Assembly: GCA_019510095.1 (NCBI GenBank)
Contig: JAEKLB010000030.1
Coordinates: forward strand, 1-34,018
Length of the DNA: 34,018 nucleotides
Direction: 5' to 3'
DNA from: Acidobacteriota bacterium
GTDB taxonomy: Bacteria; Actinomycetota; Acidimicrobiia; Acidimicrobiales; CADCSY01
Below, one piece after another: positions 1 to 7,982 of this stretch; position 1 is the stretch's first letter; each line of letters starts with the position of its first letter. Under the pieces are notes generated by a model, which ran no database searches, was not told the origin of the DNA, and was given only the letters and a program-made list of their open reading frames with translations. The position numbers and the translations under genes were made by a program.

Positions 1-682
1 CGCAGGCCACGAACCCCCGGCCCTGCATCATGTTCTCGAACCAGGCGTTGGCGTAGGCGATCGACACGTGGGCGCCACCCACGCCGGCCAGCATCCCGCC
101 GCCGATGACGGCTGCGTACTGCACGAGGCGAACCGGGTGGCCATAGGTGGCCAACACCTCGGCGCGCTCGCCCACGCCTCGGACCAGGAGGCCCCATCGG
201 CTGCGGTACAGCAGCCAGAACGCCCCGGGCACGAGCACGAAGCTCAGGTAGGTCAGCGGGTCGTGCTCGAAGAGGATCGGGCCCAGCCACGGGATCGACG
301 AGAGACCGGGAACGTTCCACTCCGAGAATGTCGCCGCCGTGCGGCACACGTATGAGGCACCGAACAGCGAGGTCAGCCCGAGGGCGAGGAACAACACCAC
401 CAACCCGTTGGCGAGCTGGTTGGCGCCGCGCTCGAGCACGAACCAGGCATGGACGGCGGACAACGCGCCACCGGCGACGGCGCCGGCGAGCACGCCGACC
501 CACGCGTTGCCGGTCGTCGCGGCGACGGCATAGGCGGCGAGGGCGCCGACGAGCATCGAGCCCTCGGTGCCGAGGTTCACCACACCCGCGCTCTCGGAGA
601 ACGACTCACCGACGGCGGCGTAGAGGATGGGCGTGCCAGCGCCGACGGCACCAGCCAACACCTCGAGCGGCAACGCGGTCAC
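1..682 (-). CDS. BMP-family ABC transporter permease (second permease, partial)
   Basis: This is the 5' two-thirds of an inner-membrane permease; the 3' end lies outside the window, so the ORF track misses it. Read from 682 leftwards it gives 227 residues starting VTALPLEVLAGAVGAGTPIL. It contains the family hallmarks ESAGVVNLGTEG near the start and ENMMQGRGF near the cut end, as in YufQ-type permeases of nucleoside or simple-sugar importers that use BMP-type binding proteins. The GTG start overlaps the stop of the preceding permease by 4 bp (GTGA), which fixes both the start and co-transcription. The protein would pair with the upstream permease to form the channel. The binding lipoprotein is not in the window and may lie just left of it. 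Substrate is inferred only from the family. Confidence 0.85.
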   Translation of the reverse strand, partial: MTALPLEVLAGAVGAGTPILYAAVGESFSESAGVVNLGTEGSMLVGALAAYAVAATTGNAWVGVLAGAVAGGALSAVHAWFVLERGANQLANGLVVLFLALGLTSLFGASYVCRTAATFSEWNVPGLSSIPWLGPILFEHDPLTYLSFVLVPGAFWLLYRSRWGLLVRGVGERAEVLATYGHPVRLVQYAAVIGGGMLAGVGGAHVSIAYANAWFENMMQGRGFVAC

Positions 683-1731
683 GTCGGCACCACCCGGCGG
701 GCGCCCCAGCCGAACACGGCGAGGAGGACGAGCGCCATCAAGACGTTCACCGTCGCGGCCGGCAGCGCCGAGTCGATCTGCAGGCTGTCGCCGGCAATGG
801 AGATGGCGGCCAGCACGACCCCCGCGAAGGCCACCTTCAGCGGGTGGTGACGGGCGAGCCAGCTGGCGAGGAAGCCGATGTAGCCATAGGTCGCCAGGAA
901 CCCGGGTCGCAGCTTGAACTCGGTGCCCGCCAGCTGGGCCACGCCGCCCAGGCCGGCGAGCGCCCCACCGACGAGCATGGCGGTGAGCAGGATGATGCCC
1001 ACCGGCAGCCCGGCCCGCCGGGCGGCCTCGGCGTTGCCCCCGACGACCCGCAACTGGAAGCCCCACCTCGTCGAGCGCAGCGCCCACCACACGATGGCGG
1101 TGGCGGCGACCGCCAGCACGAGGCCGGCGTGCACGGTGCTGGACCCGAGCATCGGGAACGTCTGGCCGGCGGGCAGCGCCGGCGTGGCCGGCTGGCCGCT
1201 GCCATGGGCGTCCTTCCACGGGTCGTAGATGAGGAAGAACATCGCATTGAGGGCCACGTAGTTGAGGAGCAACGTGGTGACCGCCTCGCTGATCCCGACG
1301 ACGAGTCGCAGCAGCACGGCGAGGGCGGCCCACAGCGCGCCCCCGACTGCGCCGGCAAGGCAGAGCGCGATGAGCGCGGAGTGACCGGGGAAGGCGTCAC
1401 CGATCGCACGCGACATGCCCACGGCGAAGATGCCGCCCATGAGGAGTTGGCCCTCACCGCCCACGTTGACGAGGCCGGCACGGGCCGGCACCGCCACCGC
1501 CAGGGCCGCGAGCACGATCGGCGTGGCCTTCACCAGCACCGACTCCATCGAGCGATTGCTCGAGAGCGACGACCACATGCTGGTGTAGGCGCTGATCGGC
1601 GCGGCACCCTTGATCGCCATCAGCACACCGAAGACCACGACTGCGCCGCCGAGGGCAGCGGTCCAGCGGACCGCTGGCGAGCGAAGCGGGTCAGCCCGCA
1701 GGGCGCGGAGCGAGACCACCAGCGCCGCCAT
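679..1731 (-). CDS. BMP-family ABC transporter permease (first permease)
   Basis: A 350-residue multi-span inner-membrane permease of the YufP type. The segment ARAGLVNVGGEGQLLMGG is the same conserved loop seen in the partner permease (SAGVVNLGTEG), and GFLATYGYIGFLASWLARHHPLK is typical of the C-terminal half. I chose the ATG at 1731 because it forms a TGATG junction with the ATPase stop and has GGAAGGGG about 6 nt upstream. The ORF-track start is a GTG one codon earlier, which is too close to that Shine-Dalgarno. The gene lies between the ATPase and the second permease, and all junctions overlap, so this is one operon. The substrate is probably a nucleoside or related purine compound by family, but it is not proven by the sequence. 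Confidence 0.88.
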   Translation of the reverse strand: MAALVVSLRALRADPLRSPAVRWTAALGGAVVVFGVLMAIKGAAPISAYTSMWSSLSSNRSMESVLVKATPIVLAALAVAVPARAGLVNVGGEGQLLMGGIFAVGMSRAIGDAFPGHSALIALCLAGAVGGALWAALAVLLRLVVGISEAVTTLLLNYVALNAMFFLIYDPWKDAHGSGQPATPALPAGQTFPMLGSSTVHAGLVLAVAATAIVWWALRSTRWGFQLRVVGGNAEAARRAGLPVGIILLTAMLVGGALAGLGGVAQLAGTEFKLRPGFLATYGYIGFLASWLARHHPLKVAFAGVVLAAISIAGDSLQIDSALPAATVNVLMALVLLAVFGWGARRVVPT

Positions 1732-3299
1732 CACGCGCCCCTTCCGCTCAGCATGAGGCGGCCAACCTCGTACCGGTCGGTCGTCGCCGGGTCGACGACG
1801 CCGGCCAGCTCGCCCTCGTGGAGCACAGCGATGCGGTCGGACAGCTCGAACAGCTCGTCGAGGTCCTCGGAGATGAGCAGCACGCCGGCACCGGCCGCCC
1901 GTTGCTCGAGCAGCAGCTCTCGCGTTCGCTGGGTGGTGGCCACGTCGAGCCCTCGGCAGGGATACGCGGCGACGACCAACGACGGCGCGCCACCGAGCGC
2001 CCGCACGAGCATGACCCGTTGGATGTTGCCGCCCGACAGGGTGTCGACGAGCCGGTGGCCGGCCGCCACCTGGAGCCCGGAGCGCTCGTCGAGCTCGACC
2101 AGGTCGGCGCGGACGCGACCCCAGTCGACACCGAGACCCTTCCGGTACTGGCCCAGGTTGCCGACCGCCAGGTGCTGCGCCACATCGAGGCCGGGCACGA
2201 CGGCGTCGGCAATGGGGTCCTCGGGCACGCCCACGGCGGCGGCTGCCATGGCGCGGCGCGCCGCCCCATTGCCCAGGCCGAGCAGCTCACCAGCCACCCG
2301 CACCGACCCGCGAACCGGCGGGCGAAGACCGAGGGCGACCTCGAACAGCGCTCGCTGCCCGTTGCCGGCGATGCCGGCGACACCGACCAGCTCGCCCGCG
2401 TGCACATCGAGGTTGACCCCGACCAACTCGTCGCCGGCCAGGCTGACGCCTTCCATGCTCAAGGCCGCCCGCTCGGTCGTCCGCACCGCCGGGCGGGTCG
2501 CCGGCAGTGGCGGCACGGCTCGCCCGACCATCGCCTCGATGAGCTCGGCGTCGGTCATGGCGCTGGGATCGGCCCCGCCGACCACCAGGCGGCCGCCCCG
2601 CAGCACCGTCACCTTGTCGGAGATGGCGCGGGCCTCGGCCAGCTTGTGGGTGATGATCACCACCGACAGACCACCGGCCCGGAGCTCGCGGAGCCCGTCG
2701 AAGAGGGCGTCGACCTCCTGGGGGGCGAGGACGCTGGTGGGCTCGTCGAGGATGACCAGGCGGGCGCCGGCCATCAGCACCTTGAGGATCTCGACCCGCT
2801 GGCGCTCGCCGATCGACAGGTCGCGCACCATCGCCGACGGATCCACCTGCAGGCCGAACCGGTCGGCGGCCTCCTCGATGCGGCCGCGGAAGCGGCGGCG
2901 GTCGATGCGGAGACCGGACGATGCCAACGCCAGCACCATGTTCTCGAGCACCGAGAAGGCGGGGATCAGGCGGAGGTCCTGGAAGACCATCCCGACGCCC
3001 AGGGCGCGGGCGACGGCCGACGAGCCGAGCTCGAGCGGGTGCCCGTCGACGGCGACCTCGCCGGCGTCGGCCCGATGCACGCCGTAGATCAACTTCATGA
3101 GGGTGCTCTTGCCAGCGCCGTTCTCACCGAGCACGGCATGCACCTCGCCGGCCTGAATGGTGATGTCGACACCGTCGTTGGCGACCACGTCGCCGAACCG
3201 CTTGGTGATGCCGCGTGCCAGCAGGCGGGGCACCGCGGGGCCGGCACCCGACGTCGGCGTCGGGGCCTCGACCTCGACGTCGATCTCGACGCTGCTCAC
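1731..3299 (-). CDS. BMP-family ABC transporter ATP-binding protein (two ATPase domains)
   Basis: This cytoplasmic ATPase drives the two permeases that follow it. It has 522 residues and two nucleotide-binding domains in one chain, as in YufO- and RbsA-like proteins. Domain 1 has Walker [10 protein letters not shown] (about 58-66), signature [12 protein letters not shown] and Walker [13 protein letters not shown]. Domain 2 is degenerate: its Walker A reads [10 protein letters not shown], its signature is [15 protein letters not shown] and its Walker B is [13 protein letters not shown], without the catalytic Glu. This asymmetry is usual in the family, so one site probably does most of the hydrolysis. 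The 635-residue ORF-track start is too long. The GTG at 3299 gives a sensible N-terminus ([10 protein letters not shown]) and overlaps the GntR stop by 4 bp. Confidence 0.9.
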   Translation of the reverse strand: MSSVEIDVEVEAPTPTSGAGPAVPRLLARGITKRFGDVVANDGVDITIQAGEVHAVLGENGAGKSTLMKLIYGVHRADAGEVAVDGHPLELGSSAVARALGVGMVFQDLRLIPAFSVLENMVLALASSGLRIDRRRFRGRIEEAADRFGLQVDPSAMVRDLSIGERQRVEILKVLMAGARLVILDEPTSVLAPQEVDALFDGLRELRAGGLSVVIITHKLAEARAISDKVTVLRGGRLVVGGADPSAMTDAELIEAMVGRAVPPLPATRPAVRTTERAALSMEGVSLAGDELVGVNLDVHAGELVGVAGIAGNGQRALFEVALGLRPPVRGSVRVAGELLGLGNGAARRAMAAAAVGVPEDPIADAVVPGLDVAQHLAVGNLGQYRKGLGVDWGRVRADLVELDERSGLQVAAGHRLVDTLSGGNIQRVMLVRALGGAPSLVVAAYPCRGLDVATTQRTRELLLEQRAAGAGVLLISEDLDELFELSDRIAVLHEGELAGVVDPATTDRYEVGRLMLSGRGA

Positions 3300-3988
3300 G
3301 AGGCGGCCCCGGCCATGCGGGCGATGGCGCGGGCGACCCGCTCCTCGACCACAGCGACGGAGAGGTCGAGATGGGCCAGGAACTGGCGCTCGGCCTCGTT
3401 CACATCGCCGGCGACGAGCGCAGCGAGGATGCCGAGGTGCTCCTCGACGGTGGTGACGATGCGCTCCGCGGTCCGGAAATCGTGCATCCGCACCACCCGG
3501 ATGCGGTCGTTGACCTGGCGCAGGTGGGCAGCCAGGGCCGGGTTCCCAGCCGCCTCGGCCAGACCGACGTGGAAGTCCTCGTCGAGGAGGACGAAGGCCG
3601 GATCGGCCCCGGGCGGATCGACGCGGAGCCCGCTCCACTCGGCACGCAGTCGCTCGAGGACGGCCTCGTCGTGGTGCACGCCCATCCGCCCCGGCCGCTG
3701 GAGGGCGGCAAGCTCGAGGATCACGCGGACCTCGTAGAGATCACGGACGGCGTCGACATCGGGAGCAACCGGCTCGTAGCCGCCCTCGTCCCCGCGGCGC
3801 ACCAGGCCGTCGGCGTGCAACCGCACCAACGCTTCCCGCACCGGCGTCCGCGACATGCCGACCAGCTCGGCCAGCCGCTCCTCGCCCAGGCGCCCCCCGA
3901 GGGGGAAGTCGCCGGCCAGCAGCCGCGACTTCAGCTCGCGATAGGCGTGGTCGCTGCGGATCCCGCCACCGGGCAGGGCTGTATACAC
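3296..3988 (-). CDS. GntR-family transcriptional regulator (FCD subfamily)
   Basis: A 230-residue DNA-binding repressor or activator. The N-terminal winged helix-turn-helix covers about residues 12-75 ([41 protein letters not shown], quoted in part as SRTPVREAL). The rest is an all-helical FCD ligand domain with the metal-site pattern DEDFH and a late EHLGILAAL segment. It is the first gene of the ABC importer operon and overlaps the ATPase gene by 4 bp, so it very likely controls this importer and itself. The GTG start has no clear Shine-Dalgarno and sits inside the palindrome TGTATACA, next to a nested inverted repeat. Both fit autoregulation. The ligand is unknown; a purine breakdown product is a guess from the neighbours. 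Confidence 0.88.
   Translation of the reverse strand: MYTALPGGGIRSDHAYRELKSRLLAGDFPLGGRLGEERLAELVGMSRTPVREALVRLHADGLVRRGDEGGYEPVAPDVDAVRDLYEVRVILELAALQRPGRMGVHHDEAVLERLRAEWSGLRVDPPGADPAFVLLDEDFHVGLAEAAGNPALAAHLRQVNDRIRVVRMHDFRTAERIVTTVEEHLGILAALVAGDVNEAERQFLAHLDLSVAVVEERVARAIARMAGAAS
3980..3987. promoter_or_regulatory. Palindrome TGTATACA, candidate GntR operator
   Basis: An 8-bp perfect palindrome that overlaps the GTG start codon of the GntR gene. Short GTATAC-centred palindromes are common operators of FCD-type GntR proteins, and these regulators often bind their own promoter. The site is short and could occur by chance. Its position at the regulator's own start is the main support. Confidence 0.35.
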
Positions 3989-3989
3989 G

Positions 3990-4058
3990 CAGGTGACGGT
4001 AGGAAGACGGTGTTGCCCTGCCGTGTTCCGGCCGTCAACACCGGGGGACCATCACCTG
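3990..4058 (-). promoter_or_regulatory. Nested inverted repeat in the leader of the GntR/ABC operon
   Basis: Outer arms CAGGTGA (3990-3996) and TCACCTG (4052-4058) enclose inner arms CGGTGTTG (4008-4015) and CAACACCG (4036-4043). Inside these, the transcript could form a further small hairpin, GCCG with CGGC. On the minus strand this folds as a long interrupted stem whose base is one nucleotide from the GTG start of the GntR gene. It could be a structured leader, an extended operator region, or the terminator of the HpxZ-like gene upstream. I do not recognise it as a known riboswitch. The rest of the 144-bp intergenic region shows nothing clear. Confidence 0.4.
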
Positions 4059-4132
4059 ACGAAAACCTGACCCATCGACACCTACAGCCGCCGAGCTCGT
4101 ACGACCTCGTCCGTGTCGGCGACGGACGACCG

Positions 4133-4528
4133 CTACGAACCCTGGAGGGTGGGCGAGACGTGGGCGGCGACCACCCGCCACCCCTCCGGGAACCGCACCC
4201 AGGTCTGGGACTGACGACCCCCGACGGAACCGTCCTCCAGCGAGGTGAACTCGGTGAGCACCATGGCGAGGTCGGTGCCGAAGGTCTGCACCACGGTGCC
4301 GTGGAGGCGGCGGGGCGGTGCCTGCCGCGCGAGGCCCCGGCGGAACCGGGAGACCTCGTCCCACCCGTGCTGCACGTCGGCGAGCCCATAGCGCACCACG
4401 CCCGGCGCCTTCCAGAACAGCTCGTCGAGGGCGTCGACGTCGTTGGCCAGGAGGGCCGCCTCGTACCGCTCGAACACCGCCGTCATCTCGGCCACCACCT
4501 CCGGCCGGTCGACCTCGTCGTGGTTCAT
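4133..4528 (-). CDS. HpxZ/AtzH-like (DUF3225) SnoaL-fold protein
   Basis: A 131-residue single-domain cytoplasmic protein. The pattern VFERYEAALLANDVDALDELFWKAPGVVRYGLAD, followed later by QSQTWVRFPEGWRVVAAHVS (quoted in part), matches the NTF2/SnoaL-fold family that includes HpxZ of oxalurate breakdown and AtzH of the cyanuric acid pathway. The family is linked to breakdown of purine- or triazine-derived ureides, but the exact reaction here cannot be read from sequence. The ATG start overlaps the stop of the transglutaminase-like gene by 4 bp (ATGA), so it is the last gene of that operon. It is followed after 144 bp by the GntR/ABC operon. The assignment to the family is firm; the role is open. 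Confidence 0.8.
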   Translation of the reverse strand: MNHDEVDRPEVVAEMTAVFERYEAALLANDVDALDELFWKAPGVVRYGLADVQHGWDEVSRFRRGLARQAPPRRLHGTVVQTFGTDLAMVLTEFTSLEDGSVGGRQSQTWVRFPEGWRVVAAHVSPTLQGS

Positions 4529-5364
4529 GCCAGGCGGGTGAGCTGCACGGTGACCCCGACCGACTCGGAGGCGCCACCGTGGTACACCCCCTTGAGCGGC
4601 GGGACGTCGGCGTAATCACGACCCCGTGCCACCAGCACGTGACGTTCGCCGACCCGCTCACCGATGGTGGGATCGATGCCCCACCAGTTGCCCGTCCACG
4701 CCTCGACCCACGCGTGGCTCTCGCCCATCACCACCTCGCCGATCTCGGCATCGGCGTTGGGGTGGAGGTAGCCCGAGGCGTACCGGGCGGGGATGCCCAG
4801 GGCGCGCAGCGCCGACAGCAGGAGATGGGTGAAGTCCTGGCACACGCCCGCGCCCAGTTGCCACGCCTCCTCCGAGGTCGTCTGGACAGTGGTGATCCCT
4901 GCCTCGTAGCGCAGCGACGAGCGGACCCACGCCATCGCCAGCTCGGCCGCCACACGGGGCGACGACATCGATGACAGCTCATCGAACACATGGGCGAAGA
5001 GACCGATCGGTGCGTACCGGGTCTCCTCCAGGAACTCGGCGAACCGATCGGCGGTCGCCAGGGAGCGGAGCTCGGCCCAGTCGCAGTCGGGGTCGGGCTC
5101 GGAGCGTGCCGTGGTCTCGACCAGCGAGCGGCCCGACACCAGCAACTCGGTGTGCGGCTGGTGGAGATCGAAGGCGTGGACCACCGTCCCCCAGTAGTCC
5201 GAGTACTGGATGGACCGGCACGACGGGACGACGTCCACGTTCGACTCGAGCACCAGCTGGCTCGGCGTCGCCAGCGGCGTGATCCGCACCTCGTTGTACG
5301 ACGAGGTGACAGGCGCGGCATAGCGGTAGCCGCTGCGATGGTCGATGGCCAGGCGCCAGGTCAC
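4525..5364 (-). CDS. Transglutaminase-like cysteine peptidase family protein
   Basis: A 279-residue protein with an N-terminal bacterial transglutaminase-type beta domain (WRLAIDHRSGYRYAAPVTSS, residues 3-80) and a C-terminal transglutaminase-like core. The catalytic triad is visible: Cys175 in GAGVCQDFTH, His217 in GESHAWVEAW and Asp231 in WGIDPTIG. No signal peptide is present, so it is likely cytoplasmic. The ORF track starts too far upstream. The GTG at 5364 gives the usual family N-terminus and overlaps the alpha-E gene stop by 4 bp. This protein always seems to travel with alpha-E and permuted ATP-grasp proteins, as in the M. tuberculosis Rv2409c-Rv2411c group, which suggests that a peptide or amide bond made by one is processed by another. 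The substrate is unknown. Confidence 0.88.
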   Translation of the reverse strand: MTWRLAIDHRSGYRYAAPVTSSYNEVRITPLATPSQLVLESNVDVVPSCRSIQYSDYWGTVVHAFDLHQPHTELLVSGRSLVETTARSEPDPDCDWAELRSLATADRFAEFLEETRYAPIGLFAHVFDELSSMSSPRVAAELAMAWVRSSLRYEAGITTVQTTSEEAWQLGAGVCQDFTHLLLSALRALGIPARYASGYLHPNADAEIGEVVMGESHAWVEAWTGNWWGIDPTIGERVGERHVLVARGRDYADVPPLKGVYHGGASESVGVTVQLTRLA

Positions 5365-6320
5365 TTGTTGCTCCCCTTGGCAAAGGCGGCCAGGGCGCCC
5401 TCGCGCTGCCACGGCGACGCGCTGACGCGGCCGAACCACTGCTCCGCCAACGCCCCACCGGCAGCCGAGCAGGCGGCCTGCAACGCCTGGAGCCATTCGC
5501 CGAGATCGGCGAGCAGGCGCTCCGCCGGCTCGTACTCGAGGCTGGCGCGGGCCTGGCCCAGGATCCGGCGGGCCTCATGCACCCGGCCCTCGGGCGCACT
5601 CGACCGGTCGAGATCGGCCAGGCAGCTCTCGGCGATGAGCATGGCGTGCAGCACCGACCGCGGGAACAGCCGGTCGAGGAGGAGGAACTCGACGGCGAGC
5701 CCCGGTGTGACCTCGCGGCGCACCGATCGCAGGAAGGCCTCGTAGGCCGAGCACGATGTCAGCAGGGTGACCCAGTCGTGCGCCACGGCAGGCTGACCAA
5801 CGCGCGACGACAGCAGGCGGGCCGTCATGTCGACGCGCTCGAGGCTGCGGCCCAGCACGAGGAAGCTCCAGGCGTCGTCGCGGCTCATCGTGGAATCGGC
5901 GAGCCCGAAGAACAGTGCCGATCGCTCCGGCACGAAGCGGAACAGCGCATGGGGGCCCGACAGCTCGACGGCGCGTACCTGGAGGGCCAGGGCGTGCCAC
6001 GTGGCGTTCAGGCTCTCCCACATCTCGGCCGAGATCGACTCGCGAGCACCACGGGCGTTCTCGCGGGCCGAGCGCAGCGAGCTCACGATCGAGCTGGGAT
6101 TGCTCTCGTCGAGGGCCAGCAACTCGGTGAGGCGTCGGGTGTCGAGCTCGCCTTCACTAGCGATGCCCATGACGTCGAGCAGCATCCGGCGACCGGCATC
6201 GTCGCGATCCGCGGTGTCGACGACGTCGTGCACGTGCACGTCGAGGATGCGGGCGGTGTCGTCGGCCCGCTCGACGTAGCGGCCGATCCAGAACAGCGAC
6301 TCAGCGATGCGGCGGAGCAT
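5361..6320 (-). CDS. Alpha-E domain-containing protein (DUF403)
   Basis: A 319-residue, almost wholly helical protein that opens with MLRRIAESLFWIGRYVERADDTAR, the standard start of the alpha-E family. Its repeated Arg/Glu-rich helices, such as RSLERVDMTARLLSSRVG, also fit. It has no membrane segment. The biochemical role is unknown; the family is defined by its link with permuted ATP-grasp and transglutaminase-like genes. Here it sits between the two. Its ATG directly abuts the TAG stop of the ATP-grasp gene with no gap, and its stop overlaps the next start by 4 bp, which suggests tight translational coupling and probably a complex. Confidence 0.9.
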   Translation of the reverse strand: MLRRIAESLFWIGRYVERADDTARILDVHVHDVVDTADRDDAGRRMLLDVMGIASEGELDTRRLTELLALDESNPSSIVSSLRSARENARGARESISAEMWESLNATWHALALQVRAVELSGPHALFRFVPERSALFFGLADSTMSRDDAWSFLVLGRSLERVDMTARLLSSRVGQPAVAHDWVTLLTSCSAYEAFLRSVRREVTPGLAVEFLLLDRLFPRSVLHAMLIAESCLADLDRSSAPEGRVHEARRILGQARASLEYEPAERLLADLGEWLQALQAACSAAGGALAEQWFGRVSASPWQREGALAAFAKGSNK

Positions 6321-7892
6321 CTACTGCTGCTGCTGCTGTTGCTGGGCCGTGTCGTCACGGTCGACGGGCCCGGGGTCGGGTTGGATGCCGGCAGCGACGA
6401 CCGCGCCGAAGGGAAACGGCGTGTCGGTGAGCTCGTCGTCGCCCCGCCCGGGCGCCAGCACCCAGGTGTCCTTCGACCCGCCGCCCTGGCTGGAGTTCAC
6501 GATGAGGCTGCCCTCGCGCAACGCCACCCGGGTGAGGCCGCCGGGGAGGACCCAGATGCGCTCGCCGTCGTTGATCGCGAACGGGCGGAGGTCGAGGTGT
6601 CGGGGCACCAAGCGGTCACCGACCAGGGTGGGCGCCGTCGACAGCTCGACGACCTCCTGCACGATGAACCCCCGCGGGTTGTCGATGAGGGCGGCGCGAG
6701 CCGTTGCCAGCTCGCCGTCGGTGGCCTGTGGCCCGATGGTGATGCCGTAGCCACCGGAACCGTCGACCGGTTTGATCACCAACCGGTCGAGCCGATCGAG
6801 CACGAAGGCGAGCTTCTCGGGGTCCTCCGGCCGGTAGGTCTCGACGTTGGGAAGCAACGCCTCCTCGCCCAAGTAGTAGCGGATGAGGTCGGGCACGTAG
6901 GTGGCGATGAGCTTGTCGTCGGCGACACCGTTGCCCACCGCGTTGGAGATCGTCACGTTGCCGGCGCGCGCGGCGTTGAGGATGCCCGGGCTGCCGACCA
7001 GCGAGTCGGGCCGGAAGTGCAGCGGGTCGAGGTAGTCGTCATCGATGCGCCGGTAGACGACGTCGACCCGCCGCTCGACCCCGAAGGTCCGCATGAACAC
7101 GACGTTGTCCCGGCAGACGAGATCACGGCCTTCGACCAACGGCACGCCCATCTGCTGGGCGAGGAAGGCGTGCTCGAAGTAGGCGGAGTTGTAGACGCCG
7201 GGCGTCAGCACGACCACGTTCGGCTCGCTCGCCCGGGTCGGCGCCGCGGCTCGCAGTGCGGCCAGCAGCCGAGACGGGTAGCTCTCGACAGGCAGCACCC
7301 GATGGAGCCCGAACAGGTCGGGGAACAGGCGCACCATCATGCGCCGGTTCTCGATGACGTAGGACACACCCGACGGGCACCGCAGGTTGTCCTCCAGCAC
7401 CCGGAACCGGCCGTCGCCACCCCGCACCACGTCGATGCCCGCCACGTGGACCCGCACCCCGTTGGGAGGGACGATCCCCGCTGCCGACCGGTGGAAGTGG
7501 GTCGACGAGGTCACCAGCCGGTGGGGGACGATGCCGTCCTTCAGCACGTGGCGCGGTCCGTACACGTCGGCGAGAAACGCTTCCAGCGCTTTGACCCGCT
7601 GGATGACCCCGGCCTCGACCACCCGCCACTCCTGCGCGTCGATCACCCGCGGAACCAGGTCGAGGGGGAAGGGCCGCTCCTCACCCGACAGCGAGAAGGT
7701 GATGCCTTGGTCGCGAAAGCGGCCGTCGCGGGCAGTGGCCCGGGCATCGAGGTCATCCCGGGAGAGGGCGTGCAGGGCGCCGTGCAAGGTGGCTGCTGCC
7801 GGGCGGGCAACGGTCGACCGCTCGAACATCTCGTCCCAGGCCGGCCGCCCGTTGACGGTTGGGACCTCGTAGCCATCGAAGAGGTCGGTCAC
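6321..7892 (-). CDS. Circularly permuted ATP-grasp protein
   Basis: A 523-residue cytoplasmic enzyme of the DUF404/DUF407 type, predicted to join a carboxylate to an amine with ATP. Recognisable blocks are FLADVYGPRHVLKDGIVPH, VAGIDVVRGGDGRFRVLEDNLRCPSG (quoted in part as RVLEDNLRCPSGVSYVIENR) and VIKPVDGSGGYGITIGP, which holds the ATP-binding Lys and Gly loop. The length fits the family. It is the first gene of the four-gene operon, and the GTG start faces the TlpA-like gene across a 90-bp divergent region. The C-terminus is odd: it ends in seven glutamines encoded by mixed CAG/CAA codons directly before the TAG, which is not a family feature. The product of the operon is not known. Confidence 0.88.
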   Translation of the reverse strand: MTDLFDGYEVPTVNGRPAWDEMFERSTVARPAAATLHGALHALSRDDLDARATARDGRFRDQGITFSLSGEERPFPLDLVPRVIDAQEWRVVEAGVIQRVKALEAFLADVYGPRHVLKDGIVPHRLVTSSTHFHRSAAGIVPPNGVRVHVAGIDVVRGGDGRFRVLEDNLRCPSGVSYVIENRRMMVRLFPDLFGLHRVLPVESYPSRLLAALRAAAPTRASEPNVVVLTPGVYNSAYFEHAFLAQQMGVPLVEGRDLVCRDNVVFMRTFGVERRVDVVYRRIDDDYLDPLHFRPDSLVGSPGILNAARAGNVTISNAVGNGVADDKLIATYVPDLIRYYLGEEALLPNVETYRPEDPEKLAFVLDRLDRLVIKPVDGSGGYGITIGPQATDGELATARAALIDNPRGFIVQEVVELSTAPTLVGDRLVPRHLDLRPFAINDGERIWVLPGGLTRVALREGSLIVNSSQGGGSKDTWVLAPGRGDDELTDTPFPFGAVVAAGIQPDPGPVDRDDTAQQQQQQQ

Positions 7893-7895
7893 CGT

Positions 7896-7912
7896 CAGGT
7901 TGTGTACACCTG
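7896..7912. promoter_or_regulatory. Dyad in the divergent region between the ATP-grasp and TlpA-like genes
   Basis: Arms CAGGT and ACCTG flank a 7-bp core, and the 8-bp palindrome GTGTACAC overlaps it. The site is 4 nt outside the ATP-grasp start codon and 71 nt before the TlpA-like start. It resembles the TGTATACA site at the GntR gene. It could be an operator for one or both divergent genes. No convincing -35/-10 pair is visible. Confidence 0.3.
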
Positions 7913-7982
7913 CGTTGTTTCACCGCTGTTTCCGCTCGACTACGGGACGATCGACGCCCACCGATACCGTCACGAACTGCTC

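Noticed and set aside
328-3087. A 919-residue plus-strand ORF
   Set aside because: It is antisense to the ABC permease and ATPase genes and is an Arg/Ser/Thr-rich translation typical of a shadow frame in high-GC DNA. No domain is recognisable.
5577-7982. The upstream 800 residues of the 1001-residue ORF ending in the TlpA-like protein
   Set aside because: This part is antisense to the alpha-E and ATP-grasp genes, His/Asp/Glu-rich shadow sequence, and the real signal anchor begins at the ATG at 7983.
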